From Lachnospiraceae bacterium (lineage in GTDB: Bacteria > Bacillota > Clostridia > Lachnospirales > Lachnospiraceae): 59,762 nt of DNA. A program made the translations under genes and the position numbers. This document shows, piece by piece, positions 26,550 through 35,247 of the stretch; positions within the stretch are counted from its first letter, which is position 1; the number at the start of each line of letters is the position of its first letter. The notes beneath the pieces are model-generated. The model was not told the DNA's origin. It was given only the letters and a program-made list of their open reading frames with translations, and made no database searches. The DNA lies in contig JAEEOJ010000147.1 in NCBI GenBank assembly GCA_016284175.1, positions 1-59,762 on the forward strand. The letters run 5' to 3'.

Positions 26550-28130
26550 TTAGATTTCGAAAAGGTCGCTGAATTCTTTTAATGCGCCGTCTGTATCATG
26601 CGCAAGAACCTTCTTTGCAAGGACTTTGCCGAGCTGAACGCCTTCCTGATCGAAGCTGTTTACGTTCCATAAGAAGCCCTGGAACATAATCTTGTTTTCG
26701 AAGTGTGAAAGAAGTGCGCCCATTGATTCGGGTGTGAGCTGCTTGCCGATGATGATGCTCGAAGGACGGTTGCCTGCGAACTTCTTGTTGTTGTTTTCGT
26801 CATCTTTGCCGCATGCAAATGCGATAATCTGAGCCGCAACATTTGCGCAGAGTTTCTTCTGGCTGGTGCTGCCCTGGATATCTACGTCAACACCTAACTG
26901 GCTGTCGTTAAATCCGATGAACTGTAAAGGAATGATATCTGTTCCCTGATGTAAGAGCTGATAGAACGAATGCTGTCCGTTTGTACCGGGCTCGCCGAAA
27001 AGAACGGGACCTGTGGGATAGCTTACGAACTCGCCGAATCTGTTAACGGACTTGCCGTTTGATTCCATATCAGCCTGCTGAAGGTGTGCAGGGAAACGGC
27101 TTAATGCCTGTGAATAAGGAAGAAGTGCTGTTGAAGGGAATCCTAAAACATTTCTTTCGTAAACACCGATTAAAGCATCGAGCATTGCAGGGTTTTCCTT
27201 GATGCTCTTGTTTGTTGCAAGCTTGTCTTCCTCAGCCGCACCGTTTAAGAAACGAGCGAATACATCGGGTGTGAATGCAAGTGATAAAACTGCACCGCCT
27301 ACAGCAGAGCATGATGAGAAACGTCCGCCGATAAAGTCATCCATGAAGAATGCTCTGAGGTATCCTGCGTTTGAAGCAAGGGGTGAAGTCTCGCTGGTAA
27401 CTGCTACCATGTGCTTTGAAGCATCGAGGCCTGCCTTTGCAAGCGCATCTTTTACGAAGGATTCGTTTGTTAATGTCTCAAGTGTTGTACCGGACTTGGA
27501 AACAAGTACGAAAAGTGAATGAGCAACATCGATTCCTGCGAGTACGCCTGCTGCGTCATCGGGGTCAACGTTACTGATGAACTTGGCTTCCATATTGAAG
27601 TTGCCGGTTTTCTTTGCCCAGTTTTCAAGGGCGATATAGATTGCACGGGGACCTAAATCTGAGCCGCCGATACCAATCTGTACTACTGTGGTGAATTTCT
27701 CACCTGCAGCGTTTGTAATCTTGCCTGCGTGAACATCGTTTGCAAATTCTTCGATTTTCTTCTGCTGTGCAAGATAGAATTCTCTCTTGTTTACGCCGTC
27801 CTTAACAACGTCGTTGCCAAGCTGTGAACGTGTAAGATGATGAAGAACGAGTCTCTTTTCACCTGTATTGATAACTGCGCCGTTGAAAAGCTCTTCGAAC
27901 TTTTCTGTAAGCTCAGCTTCCTTAGCAAGTTTCTCAAAGCAGTCAAGAATGTCGTCGTTAACTGCCTTTGCTGCATAATTATATGAAAGGCCTGCTGCCA
28001 TGGGCACGCTGTAAGTCTTAACTCTCTTAGCGCCGTTTTCACCGCTCATGACTTCTTTTACGCTGACCTTTTCCTTATTCTGAAGCTCTTTAAAAGCCTC
28101 AAGTGTGTCGAGGTTTTTCCACTCTGCCAT
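26550..28130 (-). CDS. pgi: Glucose-6-phosphate isomerase
   Basis: Interconverts glucose 6-phosphate and fructose 6-phosphate in glycolysis. 526 aa. The signatures are DDFIGGRFSSCSAVGG, GTNGQHSFYQLLHQG and FDQEGVQLGK; VSKSGTTLETLTN binds the phosphate. Monocistronic, with a strong promoter at 28203-28231 and its own terminator. Ribosome site GGAGG before ATG 28130. Confidence 0.97.
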   Translation of the reverse strand: MAEWKNLDTLEAFKELQNKEKVSVKEVMSGENGAKRVKTYSVPMAAGLSYNYAAKAVNDDILDCFEKLAKEAELTEKFEELFNGAVINTGEKRLVLHHLTRSQLGNDVVKDGVNKREFYLAQQKKIEEFANDVHAGKITNAAGEKFTTVVQIGIGGSDLGPRAIYIALENWAKKTGNFNMEAKFISNVDPDDAAGVLAGIDVAHSLFVLVSKSGTTLETLTNESFVKDALAKAGLDASKHMVAVTSETSPLASNAGYLRAFFMDDFIGGRFSSCSAVGGAVLSLAFTPDVFARFLNGAAEEDKLATNKSIKENPAMLDALIGVYERNVLGFPSTALLPYSQALSRFPAHLQQADMESNGKSVNRFGEFVSYPTGPVLFGEPGTNGQHSFYQLLHQGTDIIPLQFIGFNDSQLGVDVDIQGSTSQKKLCANVAAQIIAFACGKDDENNNKKFAGNRPSSIIIGKQLTPESMGALLSHFENKIMFQGFLWNVNSFDQEGVQLGKVLAKKVLAHDTDGALKEFSDLFEI

Positions 28131-28202
28131 AATTTGTTCCTCCGTAGATCATGTATTTAAAATATTCTTTTATGAATCGTAAAACTTATCTCGTCTTAAC
28201 GG

Positions 28203-28231
28203 ATTATACTTTAAAGACCGCCTTTATTCAA
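28203..28231 (-). promoter_or_regulatory. Promoter of pgi
   Basis: -35 TTGAAT at 28226-28231 and -10 TATAAT at 28203-28208, spacer 17. Leader of about 70 nt. Confidence 0.75.
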
Positions 28232-28351
28232 GTATCTATGGAAAAGCAAAACTCTTTTTGCTATAATTACTTTTTGATAAAAAGTCTTTCCCCGCAGCAC
28301 ATTGATAATACTTGAAAATCGGAAAGAAATAATCGTTTCAGAGGTTTTATT

Positions 28352-29425
28352 ATGAAAAAAATAGTACTTACCGGTGGCGGTACGGCCGGTCATGTTACTC
28401 CCAATCTCGCACTGCTTCCCAAGTTAAAAGAGCTCGGATATGACGTAACCTACATGGGTTCGCTCGACGGAATCGAAAAGAAGCTGATTGCGGATTTTGA
28501 CATTCCCTACTTCGGAGTTCCCGTAGGAAAATTAAGAAGATACCTCGATCCGAAGAATCTGACGGATCCGTTCAAGGTTATCAAAGGTTATCACGAAGCA
28601 AAAAAATACCTAAAAGAAATAAAGCCCGACGTGGTATTTTCAAAGGGCGGATATGTGGCTGTTCCTATTGTTCGTGCGGCTGCAAGCTTAAAAATCCCCT
28701 GCATTATCCACGAATCGGATTTAACTCCGGGCCTTGCCAACAAGCTTTGTATTCCTAAGGCATTAAAGGTCTGCTGTAATTTCCCCGAGACGGTTGAAAA
28801 ACTTCCCGCAAATAAGGCTGAACTTACAGGTTCACCCGTAAGAGCCGAGCTTTTTGAAGGAAACGCAGAAGCTGCAAGAGAAATGTGCGGCTTTAACAAA
28901 GAAAAACCCGTCATCATGGTTATCGGCGGAAGTACCGGCTCTGTTGCAATCAACAAAGCAGTCAGAAAAGCACTTCCCGAACTTCTTAAAAACTACCAGG
29001 TGGTTCATCTCTGCGGTAACGGAAGAATCGACAATCTGCTTTTAACCACCGAAGGCTACAAGCAGTACGAATATTTAAAGAGCGAATTAAAAGATGTAAT
29101 GGCTTTAAGCGACCTCGTAATTTCACGTGCCGGCGCAAACGCCATCTGCGAACTCTTATCCTTGAGAAAACCCAATCTTTTGATACCTCTTTCAAAAGCA
29201 GCCAGCAGAGGAGACCAGATTTTAAATGCAAACTCCTTCGAGTCCCAGGGCTTTTCACTGGTACTTCAGGAAGAAGATCTCGATGAGATTTCACTGGTTA
29301 ACAAGGTAAAAGAGCTGGACGAAAACAAGGAAAAATACGTGGCTGCCATGGAAGCAAGCAATCAGATAAATGCAATAGACAAGATTATCACGCTGATTGA
29401 GGATGCAGTTATTAATCGCCCGTAA
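28352..29425 (+). CDS. murG: UDP-GlcNAc:lipid I GlcNAc transferase MurG
   Basis: Converts lipid I to lipid II on the inner membrane face, the last cytoplasmic step of peptidoglycan synthesis. 357 aa, GT28. The N-terminal TGGGTAGHVTPNLAL loop, VVFSKGGYVAVP, HESDLTPGLAN and the C-terminal SRAGANAICELLSLRKP are diagnostic. It stands alone here, away from a dcw cluster. A TATAAT at 28262-28267 with a weak -35 (ATGGAA, 28238-28243) is the likely promoter; a terminator follows. Confidence 0.96.
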   Translation: MKKIVLTGGGTAGHVTPNLALLPKLKELGYDVTYMGSLDGIEKKLIADFDIPYFGVPVGKLRRYLDPKNLTDPFKVIKGYHEAKKYLKEIKPDVVFSKGGYVAVPIVRAAASLKIPCIIHESDLTPGLANKLCIPKALKVCCNFPETVEKLPANKAELTGSPVRAELFEGNAEAAREMCGFNKEKPVIMVIGGSTGSVAINKAVRKALPELLKNYQVVHLCGNGRIDNLLLTTEGYKQYEYLKSELKDVMALSDLVISRAGANAICELLSLRKPNLLIPLSKAASRGDQILNANSFESQGFSLVLQEEDLDEISLVNKVKELDENKEKYVAAMEASNQINAIDKIITLIEDAVINRP

Positions 29426-29443
29426 AAGAAATATAAGAATCAA

Positions 29444-29473
29444 AAAAACACGACCTCGGTCGTGTTTTTCTTT
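29444..29473 (+). terminator. Intrinsic terminator of murG
   Basis: AAAAACACGACC/GGTCGTGTTTTT stem with a two-base centre, then TCTTTT. Works in the murG direction; symmetry would allow both directions. Confidence 0.9.
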
Positions 29474-29522
29474 TGCGAGTGTGTGAAAGTTTTTCTGTAA
29501 ATAAGATATCCTAAGATAATTG

Positions 29523-29562
29523 ACGAGCTGTATGGCGGTAAGATTACCGTTGTCCAGCTCGT
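29523..29562 (+). other. Nested inverted repeat upstream of the amidohydrolase
   Basis: ACGAGCTG (29523-29530) pairs with CAGCTCGT (29555-29562), and inside it CGGTAA pairs with TTACCG, separated by symmetric five-base internal loops. The right arm overlaps the -35 box of a promoter. It could be an operator, a transcribed hairpin or a mobile-element relic. Confidence 0.55.
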
Positions 29563-29578
29563 TTTGACTATATATAAT
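29550..29578 (+). promoter_or_regulatory. Promoter of the amidohydrolase gene
   Basis: -35 TTGTCC at 29550-29555, -10 TATAAT at 29573-29578, spacer 17. The -35 lies inside the inverted repeat, a position suited to repression. Confidence 0.55.
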
Positions 29579-29657
29579 TCCGTGAATTTCGTCAAGAGTT
29601 ATGTTAGAATGAATGCATACTATATTACAGTTTAATTGAGAAAACCAAACGGGACTT

Positions 29658-30722
29658 GTGGAGATGAAATACTGTAGAGAAAAAATAAAAATACTAGAAG
29701 AGAATCCAGAATTGCAATTGTGCGACAATGGTGATTTTAAGATAAATGTTGATTTAGTTGATAACTATGAAATTATTGATATGCATTGTCATTTATTTGC
29801 AGGCCTATCTCAGCTTTTTCCTTCTTTTTTACAGAAAGAAAAATGGAATAAAGAAAAATCATTAATGGATATGAGTTGCTTTCCATTTTCCATGAAACTG
29901 TTTGATTTAGATGAAATATATTTCACAAAATGTCCGACTACATTATTATCTTCAGATGGAATTAAGGCTCGGATAAAACTTTTTTCAGGTGCTTTGGTTT
30001 TGAATTATGCAACCGAAGAACGAATTATAATGGATATGAATTCTAATCATATTTCTAAATCGGTTGTTCAACAAATCAATCCGGCAAATAAAAGTTGTGC
30101 ATCAACTATGAACGAGATGGTAGCGCGTAATAATCGCCTGCTTACATTTGCGTCAATTCACCCTTTTGATGAAAATATTCTATCCAAAATTGATGACTAT
30201 ATGAAGCTAGATATTAAGGGGTGGAAACTGAATCCTCATATTTGGAATGTACCAATCGATTGCGATAAAACAATTGAACTTCTTAAAGAGTTAGAAAAAA
30301 CTGGACTTCCTATTTTGAGCTGCAGCGGTAAGGGATTACCCAAAGAAATGCTTGATTCATCGATACCAACAAAACAAACTAAAAAGGAAGTGACTACCCA
30401 GTCACTGGAGAAATTCAAAAAAGTACTAGCGTGTATTCCAAATGCAACATTTATCTTAGCTCACAGTGGATGCTTTGACTTTGATTATATGACAAGTATT
30501 TTAAAAGAGTTTCCAAACACATACACTGATATAAGTGTTCAGCCTTCAAAGAATATTAGGAAGCTTATTGATTGTGTTGGAAGCAGTAGACTTCTGTTTG
30601 GTACAGATTACCCATTTGTTTCACAGGCATTTTCTATTGTGTCAGTTTTACGAGCGACTGAACTAGAGCAAGATCGAAATAATATATTTAGTAACAATGC
30701 CAAACAATTACTTAAAATATAG
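29658..30722 (+). CDS. Amidohydrolase-2 family metal-dependent hydrolase
   Basis: 354 aa TIM-barrel hydrolase. Metal-binding IDMHCHLF near residue 40, KGWKLNPH near 190, ILAHSGCF near 270 and LLFGTDYPF near 313 mark the amidohydrolase-2 superfamily (hydrolases and decarboxylases). The start is GTG 29658; ATG 29664 is an alternative and neither has a good ribosome site. The gene is clearly more A+T-rich than murG or pgi and uses different codons, so it was probably acquired. Substrate unknown. Confidence 0.75.
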   Translation: MEMKYCREKIKILEENPELQLCDNGDFKINVDLVDNYEIIDMHCHLFAGLSQLFPSFLQKEKWNKEKSLMDMSCFPFSMKLFDLDEIYFTKCPTTLLSSDGIKARIKLFSGALVLNYATEERIIMDMNSNHISKSVVQQINPANKSCASTMNEMVARNNRLLTFASIHPFDENILSKIDDYMKLDIKGWKLNPHIWNVPIDCDKTIELLKELEKTGLPILSCSGKGLPKEMLDSSIPTKQTKKEVTTQSLEKFKKVLACIPNATFILAHSGCFDFDYMTSILKEFPNTYTDISVQPSKNIRKLIDCVGSSRLLFGTDYPFVSQAFSIVSVLRATELEQDRNNIFSNNAKQLLKI

Positions 30723-30795
30723 TTTTTAGGATTTGGAAAATGTGTTTGCTGAGGTGAATAATCAGATGTTATCCCGGAAGATAATCGCACTAAGG

Positions 30796-30838
30796 CTCTC
30801 TGGCTCTGTCCATAAGAACAAAGTCAGAGAGATTTTTT
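30796..30838 (+). terminator. Terminator-like hairpin at the amidohydrolase/IS junction
   Basis: CTCTCTGGCT (30796-30805) and AGTCAGAGAG (30822-30831) pair with one G-T, followed by ATTTTTTAT. It would stop plus-strand transcription before it runs antisense into the transposase gene. Confidence 0.7.
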
Positions 30839-30839
30839 A

Positions 30840-32081
30840 TTATTCAGGAAGTCTTCCTTCATACATGATTTGAAGTTCACCATAGACCTTACCCCAGTTT
30901 CGGATCGGCATGGTCCATTTTTTTGTGGCTTCAAATGTTGAAAGGTATAGCGCTTTTAAAAGGGCCTGATCACTTGGAAATACACTCCGCTGACGGTTGA
31001 GCTTACGGTATATAGCATTCAGGGATTCAATGCTGTTTGTAGTATAAATCATAGTTCTCACATCGGCAGAGAATTTGAAGATGGGGGTAAGCGCATCCCA
31101 GTTGTCGTACCATCGGTTCATGGCTCGAGGGTATTTTTCTTCCCAAGTCGATTTCACACGATCCAGAGCTTTCCTGCCATCTTCTTCGGAGGGAGCGTTG
31201 TAAATCGTCTTCAGATCCTTGGCAAAGGCTTTTCTGTCCTTGTCAGGCACATATTTGAGGGTGTTACGTACCTGATGGACTAGGCATCTCTGATACTCTG
31301 TATTCGGGAAGGCAGTTGAAATGGCTTCCTTGATGCCCGAAAGACCATCGGCACATACGATGAGGATATCCTTTACGCCACGATTTTTCATTTCATTAAG
31401 GACGGAAAGCCAATACTTTGCACTTTCATTTTCACCGATCTGAATTGAAAGCACTTCCTTATGACCGCTACATGTGATGCCCAAGATGATATATGCAGCC
31501 AGTTTTCTGATGATACCATTATCCCTTACGGAATAGTGGATGGCATCAATGAAAATGACCGGATAAACATCTTCCAAAGGCCTATGCTGCCATTCCTCGA
31601 TTTGAGGCAGTATTTTATCCGTCACGTCGGAAATAAAGCCTTCTGATGCCTCAAAACCATAGATGTCTTCAAGGGTATCGGAAATCTGGCGGGTGGTCAT
31701 TCCCTTGGCATACATAGAAATGATCTTTTGGTCAATGTTTGAAATATCCTTCTGCCTCTTTTTAACAACCTGAGGCTCAAAGGATGATTTTCGGTCCTGT
31801 GGAACCTGGATGTCGAGACTGCCGAAGCTGGAGTTGACGCGTTTTGTCTTGTAGCCATTACGGTAATCGTCGCTGTCATAACGTTCTGACTTCTGATATC
31901 CAAGATGATCGTCCATTTCGGCTTCCATCATTTCTTTGATGGTACCACCTAAGAGATCCTTAAGAGCATCCTGTATGTCCTCTGCGGTCTCGATGTCATA
32001 CTCCTGAAGGAGCTGTTGGATGATCTGACGCTTACCGTCTGTCATCTGGACTTTGTGTACGGGTTTCTTTTCTTTTGCCAT
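30840..32081 (-). CDS. IS256-family transposase
   Basis: 413 aa, intact. DDE triad by motif: Asp in VIFIDAIHYSVRD, Asp in IVCADGLSGIKEA and Glu in TTNSIESLNA. The N-terminal region MMEAEMDDHLGYQKSERYD and the pattern RCLVHQVRNTLKYV are IS256 hallmarks. No frameshift or stop, so the element may be active. Its ribosome site is sequestered in a hairpin just upstream. Confidence 0.95.
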   Translation of the reverse strand: MAKEKKPVHKVQMTDGKRQIIQQLLQEYDIETAEDIQDALKDLLGGTIKEMMEAEMDDHLGYQKSERYDSDDYRNGYKTKRVNSSFGSLDIQVPQDRKSSFEPQVVKKRQKDISNIDQKIISMYAKGMTTRQISDTLEDIYGFEASEGFISDVTDKILPQIEEWQHRPLEDVYPVIFIDAIHYSVRDNGIIRKLAAYIILGITCSGHKEVLSIQIGENESAKYWLSVLNEMKNRGVKDILIVCADGLSGIKEAISTAFPNTEYQRCLVHQVRNTLKYVPDKDRKAFAKDLKTIYNAPSEEDGRKALDRVKSTWEEKYPRAMNRWYDNWDALTPIFKFSADVRTMIYTTNSIESLNAIYRKLNRQRSVFPSDQALLKALYLSTFEATKKWTMPIRNWGKVYGELQIMYEGRLPE

Positions 32082-32088
32082 AATAAAA

Positions 32089-32122
32089 GGCCTCCTAAAT
32101 AGTTATTTTATCTTAGGAGACC
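32089..32122 (-). promoter_or_regulatory. Hairpin masking the transposase ribosome site
   Basis: GGCCTCCTAA (32089-32098) pairs with TTAGGAGACC (32113-32122). On the transcript the TTAGGAGG ribosome site of the transposase is buried in the stem. This arrangement limits translation from transcripts entering from outside, a known IS strategy. Confidence 0.65.
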
Positions 32123-32185
32123 TCGTTCATACAGTGTTATTCCGTTTTTACAGAGATTTTTTCACAGACTCTCTTTTGCTTTAAT

Positions 32186-33106
32186 TTATAAATCTTCGAG
32201 AATATCAATCCACTCTTTTATGATTTCTACTTCTTCGTTTGCCTCTTTTACGGCAGCGCTCTTTGTAACCTTTTTGTATACGGGTGCTTCCATCGCATCC
32301 TTACTTCTTCTGATGATTAAACTTACTTCATCTTTATCAAAGAAGAGGGCAATCGGTCCGCCGGCCTTGAATTTAACAATCTTACCAGCAAGCGATTCTT
32401 TTAGGAACTTCTGTCCGTCGTCCTGATCCTTGGCATATACGGAGAACTTCGAATCGAATTTCTCATGTGAGCTTAAAATCTTGCAGAAAGATTCAGGCTG
32501 TTCGTAATCCATTCCGCCGATTTTAAAATCGTTTCCGATTATCTGAACTTCGGATTTAAGATGATTATTGTACTGTGCCACTATCATAACGCAGTCCGAA
32601 CCGGCTTTTTTCTTACCGTAACGAAGCGCAAGATCGTATCTTAAGAACGGAATCTTCTTGTAAACGCCGCTGATACAGTCGTTTGCCACCGCGCTCTTGG
32701 CTTTTTTAATCATCGAATTTCTGGTTAAATCTCTTGTGGAAATCTTTTCGGTTTCATTGTATTCACCCTTTGAAAAAGCTTCTTCAAGCGTGGGCTTTAA
32801 GAAAGCTTCTTTGTATTTTGACGAATACGCTTTGTGCTTCGAACCCATCTTAAGGAAGTGGGGAAGCATATAAACACAGACAAAGATTGCTATTAAAAGA
32901 ATAAGTACAACCACTGAGTTGCCCCAGAGATTAAGGTTGATGATTTTCTTAAAAACAAGAACAACATACGCTCCTGTCGCAATGAAAACAAGCAGTGAAA
33001 CCAGTTTCCATATCAAATCTGCCTGAAGATATTTAATTCTTAATGCGTTAACGCTCTCTTCGGGAGAAACTACTTTCTCCGTAACTTTTTCGGTTGTTTC
33101 AGCCAT
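32186..33106 (-). CDS. DUF3137-like membrane protein
   Basis: 306 aa from ATG 33106, five bases after GGAGG; an upstream TTG at 33127 lacks a site. Two hydrophobic segments (about 36-53 and 63-83) anchor it, followed by a cytoplasmic domain with IPFLRYDLALRYGKKKAG and VQIIGNDFKIGGMDYEQPE. The organisation (two helices, then a mixed alpha/beta domain ending in GPIALFFDKDEVSLII) fits DUF3137. Forms an operon with the HIT gene (24-base gap). The IS lies directly downstream, so its original terminator may be displaced. Confidence 0.65.
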   Translation of the reverse strand: MAETTEKVTEKVVSPEESVNALRIKYLQADLIWKLVSLLVFIATGAYVVLVFKKIINLNLWGNSVVVLILLIAIFVCVYMLPHFLKMGSKHKAYSSKYKEAFLKPTLEEAFSKGEYNETEKISTRDLTRNSMIKKAKSAVANDCISGVYKKIPFLRYDLALRYGKKKAGSDCVMIVAQYNNHLKSEVQIIGNDFKIGGMDYEQPESFCKILSSHEKFDSKFSVYAKDQDDGQKFLKESLAGKIVKFKAGGPIALFFDKDEVSLIIRRSKDAMEAPVYKKVTKSAAVKEANEEVEIIKEWIDILEDL

Positions 33107-33130
33107 AAAGACCTCCGATATTGTCAAAAA

Positions 33131-33538
33131 TTATTTTGTAAGAATATCCTTTATTTCTGCGAGTTCTTCAGCTGAAGGCGAGGTCGGATTCCAAAGCATA
33201 TTCTGACCGTCGTTTTCATATCTGGGAATCAGATGAAAATGGAAATGAAAAACAGTCTGTCCTGCACAGGTTCCGTTGTTCTGAACCAGATTAAATCCGT
33301 CAGCACCAAGTCTGTCGGTCATCTTGGTTGCAAGTTTCTTCGCAAGAATCATAACCTTTGCAGCCTTTTCTTCAGGAAGTTCAAAAAGATTTGCATAGTG
33401 CTCCTTCGGTAAAATAAGTGCATGACCCTTGGTAGCGGGACCTACATCGAGAATAACGTTAAAATCCTCGTCCTCGTATATAGAATTGGTGGGAAATACT
33501 CCGTTTGCAAGCTTGCAAAAGATGCAGTCGTCTTTCAT
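33131..33538 (-). CDS. HIT-family nucleotide hydrolase/transferase
   Basis: 135-aa HINT-like protein, expected to hydrolyse adenosine phosphoramidates or dinucleoside polyphosphates in the cytosol. The catalytic triad HFHFHLIP has His98, His100 and His102; Cys5 and Cys8 (DCIFCKL) suggest the zinc site of bacterial HINT proteins. A strong promoter lies at 33600-33628. Leads the operon with the DUF3137 gene. Confidence 0.93.
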   Translation of the reverse strand: MKDDCIFCKLANGVFPTNSIYEDEDFNVILDVGPATKGHALILPKEHYANLFELPEEKAAKVMILAKKLATKMTDRLGADGFNLVQNNGTCAGQTVFHFHFHLIPRYENDGQNMLWNPTSPSAEELAEIKDILTK

Positions 33539-33599
33539 TTGTTTTCTCCTGATTAAGTATTTTTCTATGCCCGTTTTACTTTACTACTCGGCATATTCA

Positions 33600-33628
33600 A
33601 TTATAATATCGTCTATTTTTATAAGCAA
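33600..33628 (-). promoter_or_regulatory. Promoter of the HIT-DUF3137 operon
   Basis: -35 TTGCTT at 33623-33628, -10 TATAAT at 33600-33605, spacer 17. It lies just past the end of the Tad operon; no terminator was seen between the two. Confidence 0.7.
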
Positions 33629-33659
33629 GCATATTTAAGACGGCTGTAATTGTTTTTAT

Positions 33660-34733
33660 TTACGCCAGCACAAATCTGATATTTCCGATTTGAATTTCAT
33701 CTCCTTCCATTATCTCCCGTTCTTCCGCTATAATACGCTGGCCGTTAACAAAAGTGCCATTGGTGGAATTTAAATCATATAGGAAAAGTTTTCCCTGAGC
33801 CTCGTCTATCTGTGCGTGCATCCTCGAAACACTCCGGTCGTTTAAAAGAATATCCACACAATCCTGTCTGGAACCCAAAACGCATGGAAAGAATTCCAGT
33901 TTTGCATCAGGAATTGAATTGTCTCTGCTGATGAGCTTCCTGGAATTTCCTTCCGGAAGAGAAATCAGTACCGTGCCAAATTCCGTATCTCCCGAATCAT
34001 CTCCTTCGTCCAAATCTAAATCAAAGTTTTCATTTTCGAAGCCTTTTTCAGCGTTTTTCTTTTCCGATATTTTGGACTTCATTAAATCAAACAAACTGTC
34101 AATCTTTTTTTCGAATCTGCTTTTACGCAGTTCTTTTTCTCTGAGAATTTCCTTTTTATCATTCTGAATGCTCTCGCTGACTTCTGTATTGGTTATTTCC
34201 TCTTCCTCCTTCTCGGCTTTAAGGATTTCATAAAGATTTTCCGCATCAATGCTACCTTCCTTTGCCCTGCGGTACAGCTCGTACACTGTTCTCACTGCCG
34301 CATGATTACCGTTATCTATGTGTTCCAGAAGATATTCTGCCAGTTCCATAACCTCATGCGGATCCCTGTTGCACGGGTAAAAAATCCAGTAAAACCTGTC
34401 ATTGCTTAAATCCATGTAAATGTATTCCGGCGAAAGCACTATTCCCGACACATCCAGAAACAATCTCTTGCATTCTTTGACCTGACTGCTTATCGAGTAC
34501 AAAAGTTCCGAAAGTTCTTCATATGAAATCTTTCTTTTCACAAAGCCTTTGTCCAGTGACTGCTTCCCTGTTATATCGTAGTAAAGCCTGATTTCATTGT
34601 CCCAGGCAATCTTTTTGACCGGAATAAATCCTTCTGCCCTGTTTCTTATAAGCATCTCTGTCTGATAACCATCCGATTCGTCCGTCATTACCAGATATTT
34701 TCTGTTTAAATCTCGTATACATTCCGCTTTCAT
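33660..34733 (-). CDS. FHA-domain protein with DUF6382-like N-terminus
   Basis: 357 aa. The N-terminal half (1-170) resembles the DUF6382 domain found with FHA in Lachnospiraceae; an acidic/Lys-rich linker follows (170-250). The C-terminal FHA domain (about 268-357) has VLGSRQDCVDILL, SVSRMHAQID and NSTNGTFVNGQRI, the phosphothreonine-binding residues. It overlaps the tadE-like gene by four bases (ATGA) and is the last gene of the Tad operon, so it may connect Ser/Thr kinase signalling to pilus assembly. No kinase gene is in the window. Confidence 0.82.
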   Translation of the reverse strand: MKAECIRDLNRKYLVMTDESDGYQTEMLIRNRAEGFIPVKKIAWDNEIRLYYDITGKQSLDKGFVKRKISYEELSELLYSISSQVKECKRLFLDVSGIVLSPEYIYMDLSNDRFYWIFYPCNRDPHEVMELAEYLLEHIDNGNHAAVRTVYELYRRAKEGSIDAENLYEILKAEKEEEEITNTEVSESIQNDKKEILREKELRKSRFEKKIDSLFDLMKSKISEKKNAEKGFENENFDLDLDEGDDSGDTEFGTVLISLPEGNSRKLISRDNSIPDAKLEFFPCVLGSRQDCVDILLNDRSVSRMHAQIDEAQGKLFLYDLNSTNGTFVNGQRIIAEEREIMEGDEIQIGNIRFVLA

Positions 34734-35230
34734 TCTTCCTCCATCTCGGGTTTTTTCTCATCCGTTACACTCCCGACTATTTTTTCAGCTACATCATAAA
34801 TCGCCTTAATTCTTCTTACGTCCAGAATAATATCCGCTCCGGACATTCTTTTTTCTTTAACTTCTGTCTTTATTTCTCCGAGTTCCGACAATCCGGGAAG
34901 ATCCTGTGACATTGCAAGTTTCGCTTCCACTCTTGCGGTAACATTGTTCTTTCCGACTTTTACGAATACTTCCGCATCGGTTACTCCGACAAGTTGTCCT
35001 TTCAAATCCTCATAAACTCTTTCTTCAATTTCATTCTTTAGTTCACTGTTTGAATCTGACTCATGATAGTCCGCTGCCAGAACAGCATGAACCAACGACC
35101 TGTATATGACATTCGCATCATACATATAAATCATCAGCCAAATTATCGATACAACACTTAAAAGAATCACCGGCATTATCAGTGCGCACTCAATTGTAAA
35201 ACTTCCGTTTTTATATATATTTTTCTGCAT
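34730..35230 (-). CDS. TadE-like pseudopilin 1
   Basis: 166 aa. A short basic leader (MQKNIYKNG) precedes SFTIECALIMPVILL, the class III prepilin-like N-terminus with Glu five residues into the processed protein, then a single hydrophobic helix and an extracellular domain rich in Val/Glu. Expected to be cleaved by one of the local prepilin peptidases. Four-base overlap with the FHA gene, 17 bases after the second peptidase gene. Confidence 0.78.
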   Translation of the reverse strand: MQKNIYKNGSFTIECALIMPVILLSVVSIIWLMIYMYDANVIYRSLVHAVLAADYHESDSNSELKNEIEERVYEDLKGQLVGVTDAEVFVKVGKNNVTARVEAKLAMSQDLPGLSELGEIKTEVKEKRMSGADIILDVRRIKAIYDVAEKIVGSVTDEKKPEMEEE

Positions 35231-35247
35231 ACTTATCCCGCCCTCTT

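Larger units (their letters stand above)
30802..32168 (-). mobile_element. IS256-family insertion sequence (ends approximate)
   Basis: Contains one transposase gene. Outer ends share only short similarity (GGCTCTGTCC on the left, TCTGTGAAAA read inward on the right), so exact boundaries are uncertain. CTCTCT occurs on both flanks (30796-30801 and 32169-32174) and may be part of a target duplication, but 8-9 bp is usual for this family. It lies about 15 bases 3' of the DUF3137 gene stop. Confidence 0.65.

Noticed and set aside
30796-30831. Left terminal inverted repeat of the IS
   Set aside because: It pairs with itself as a hairpin followed by T6 and matches the right end only weakly, so it is better called a terminator.
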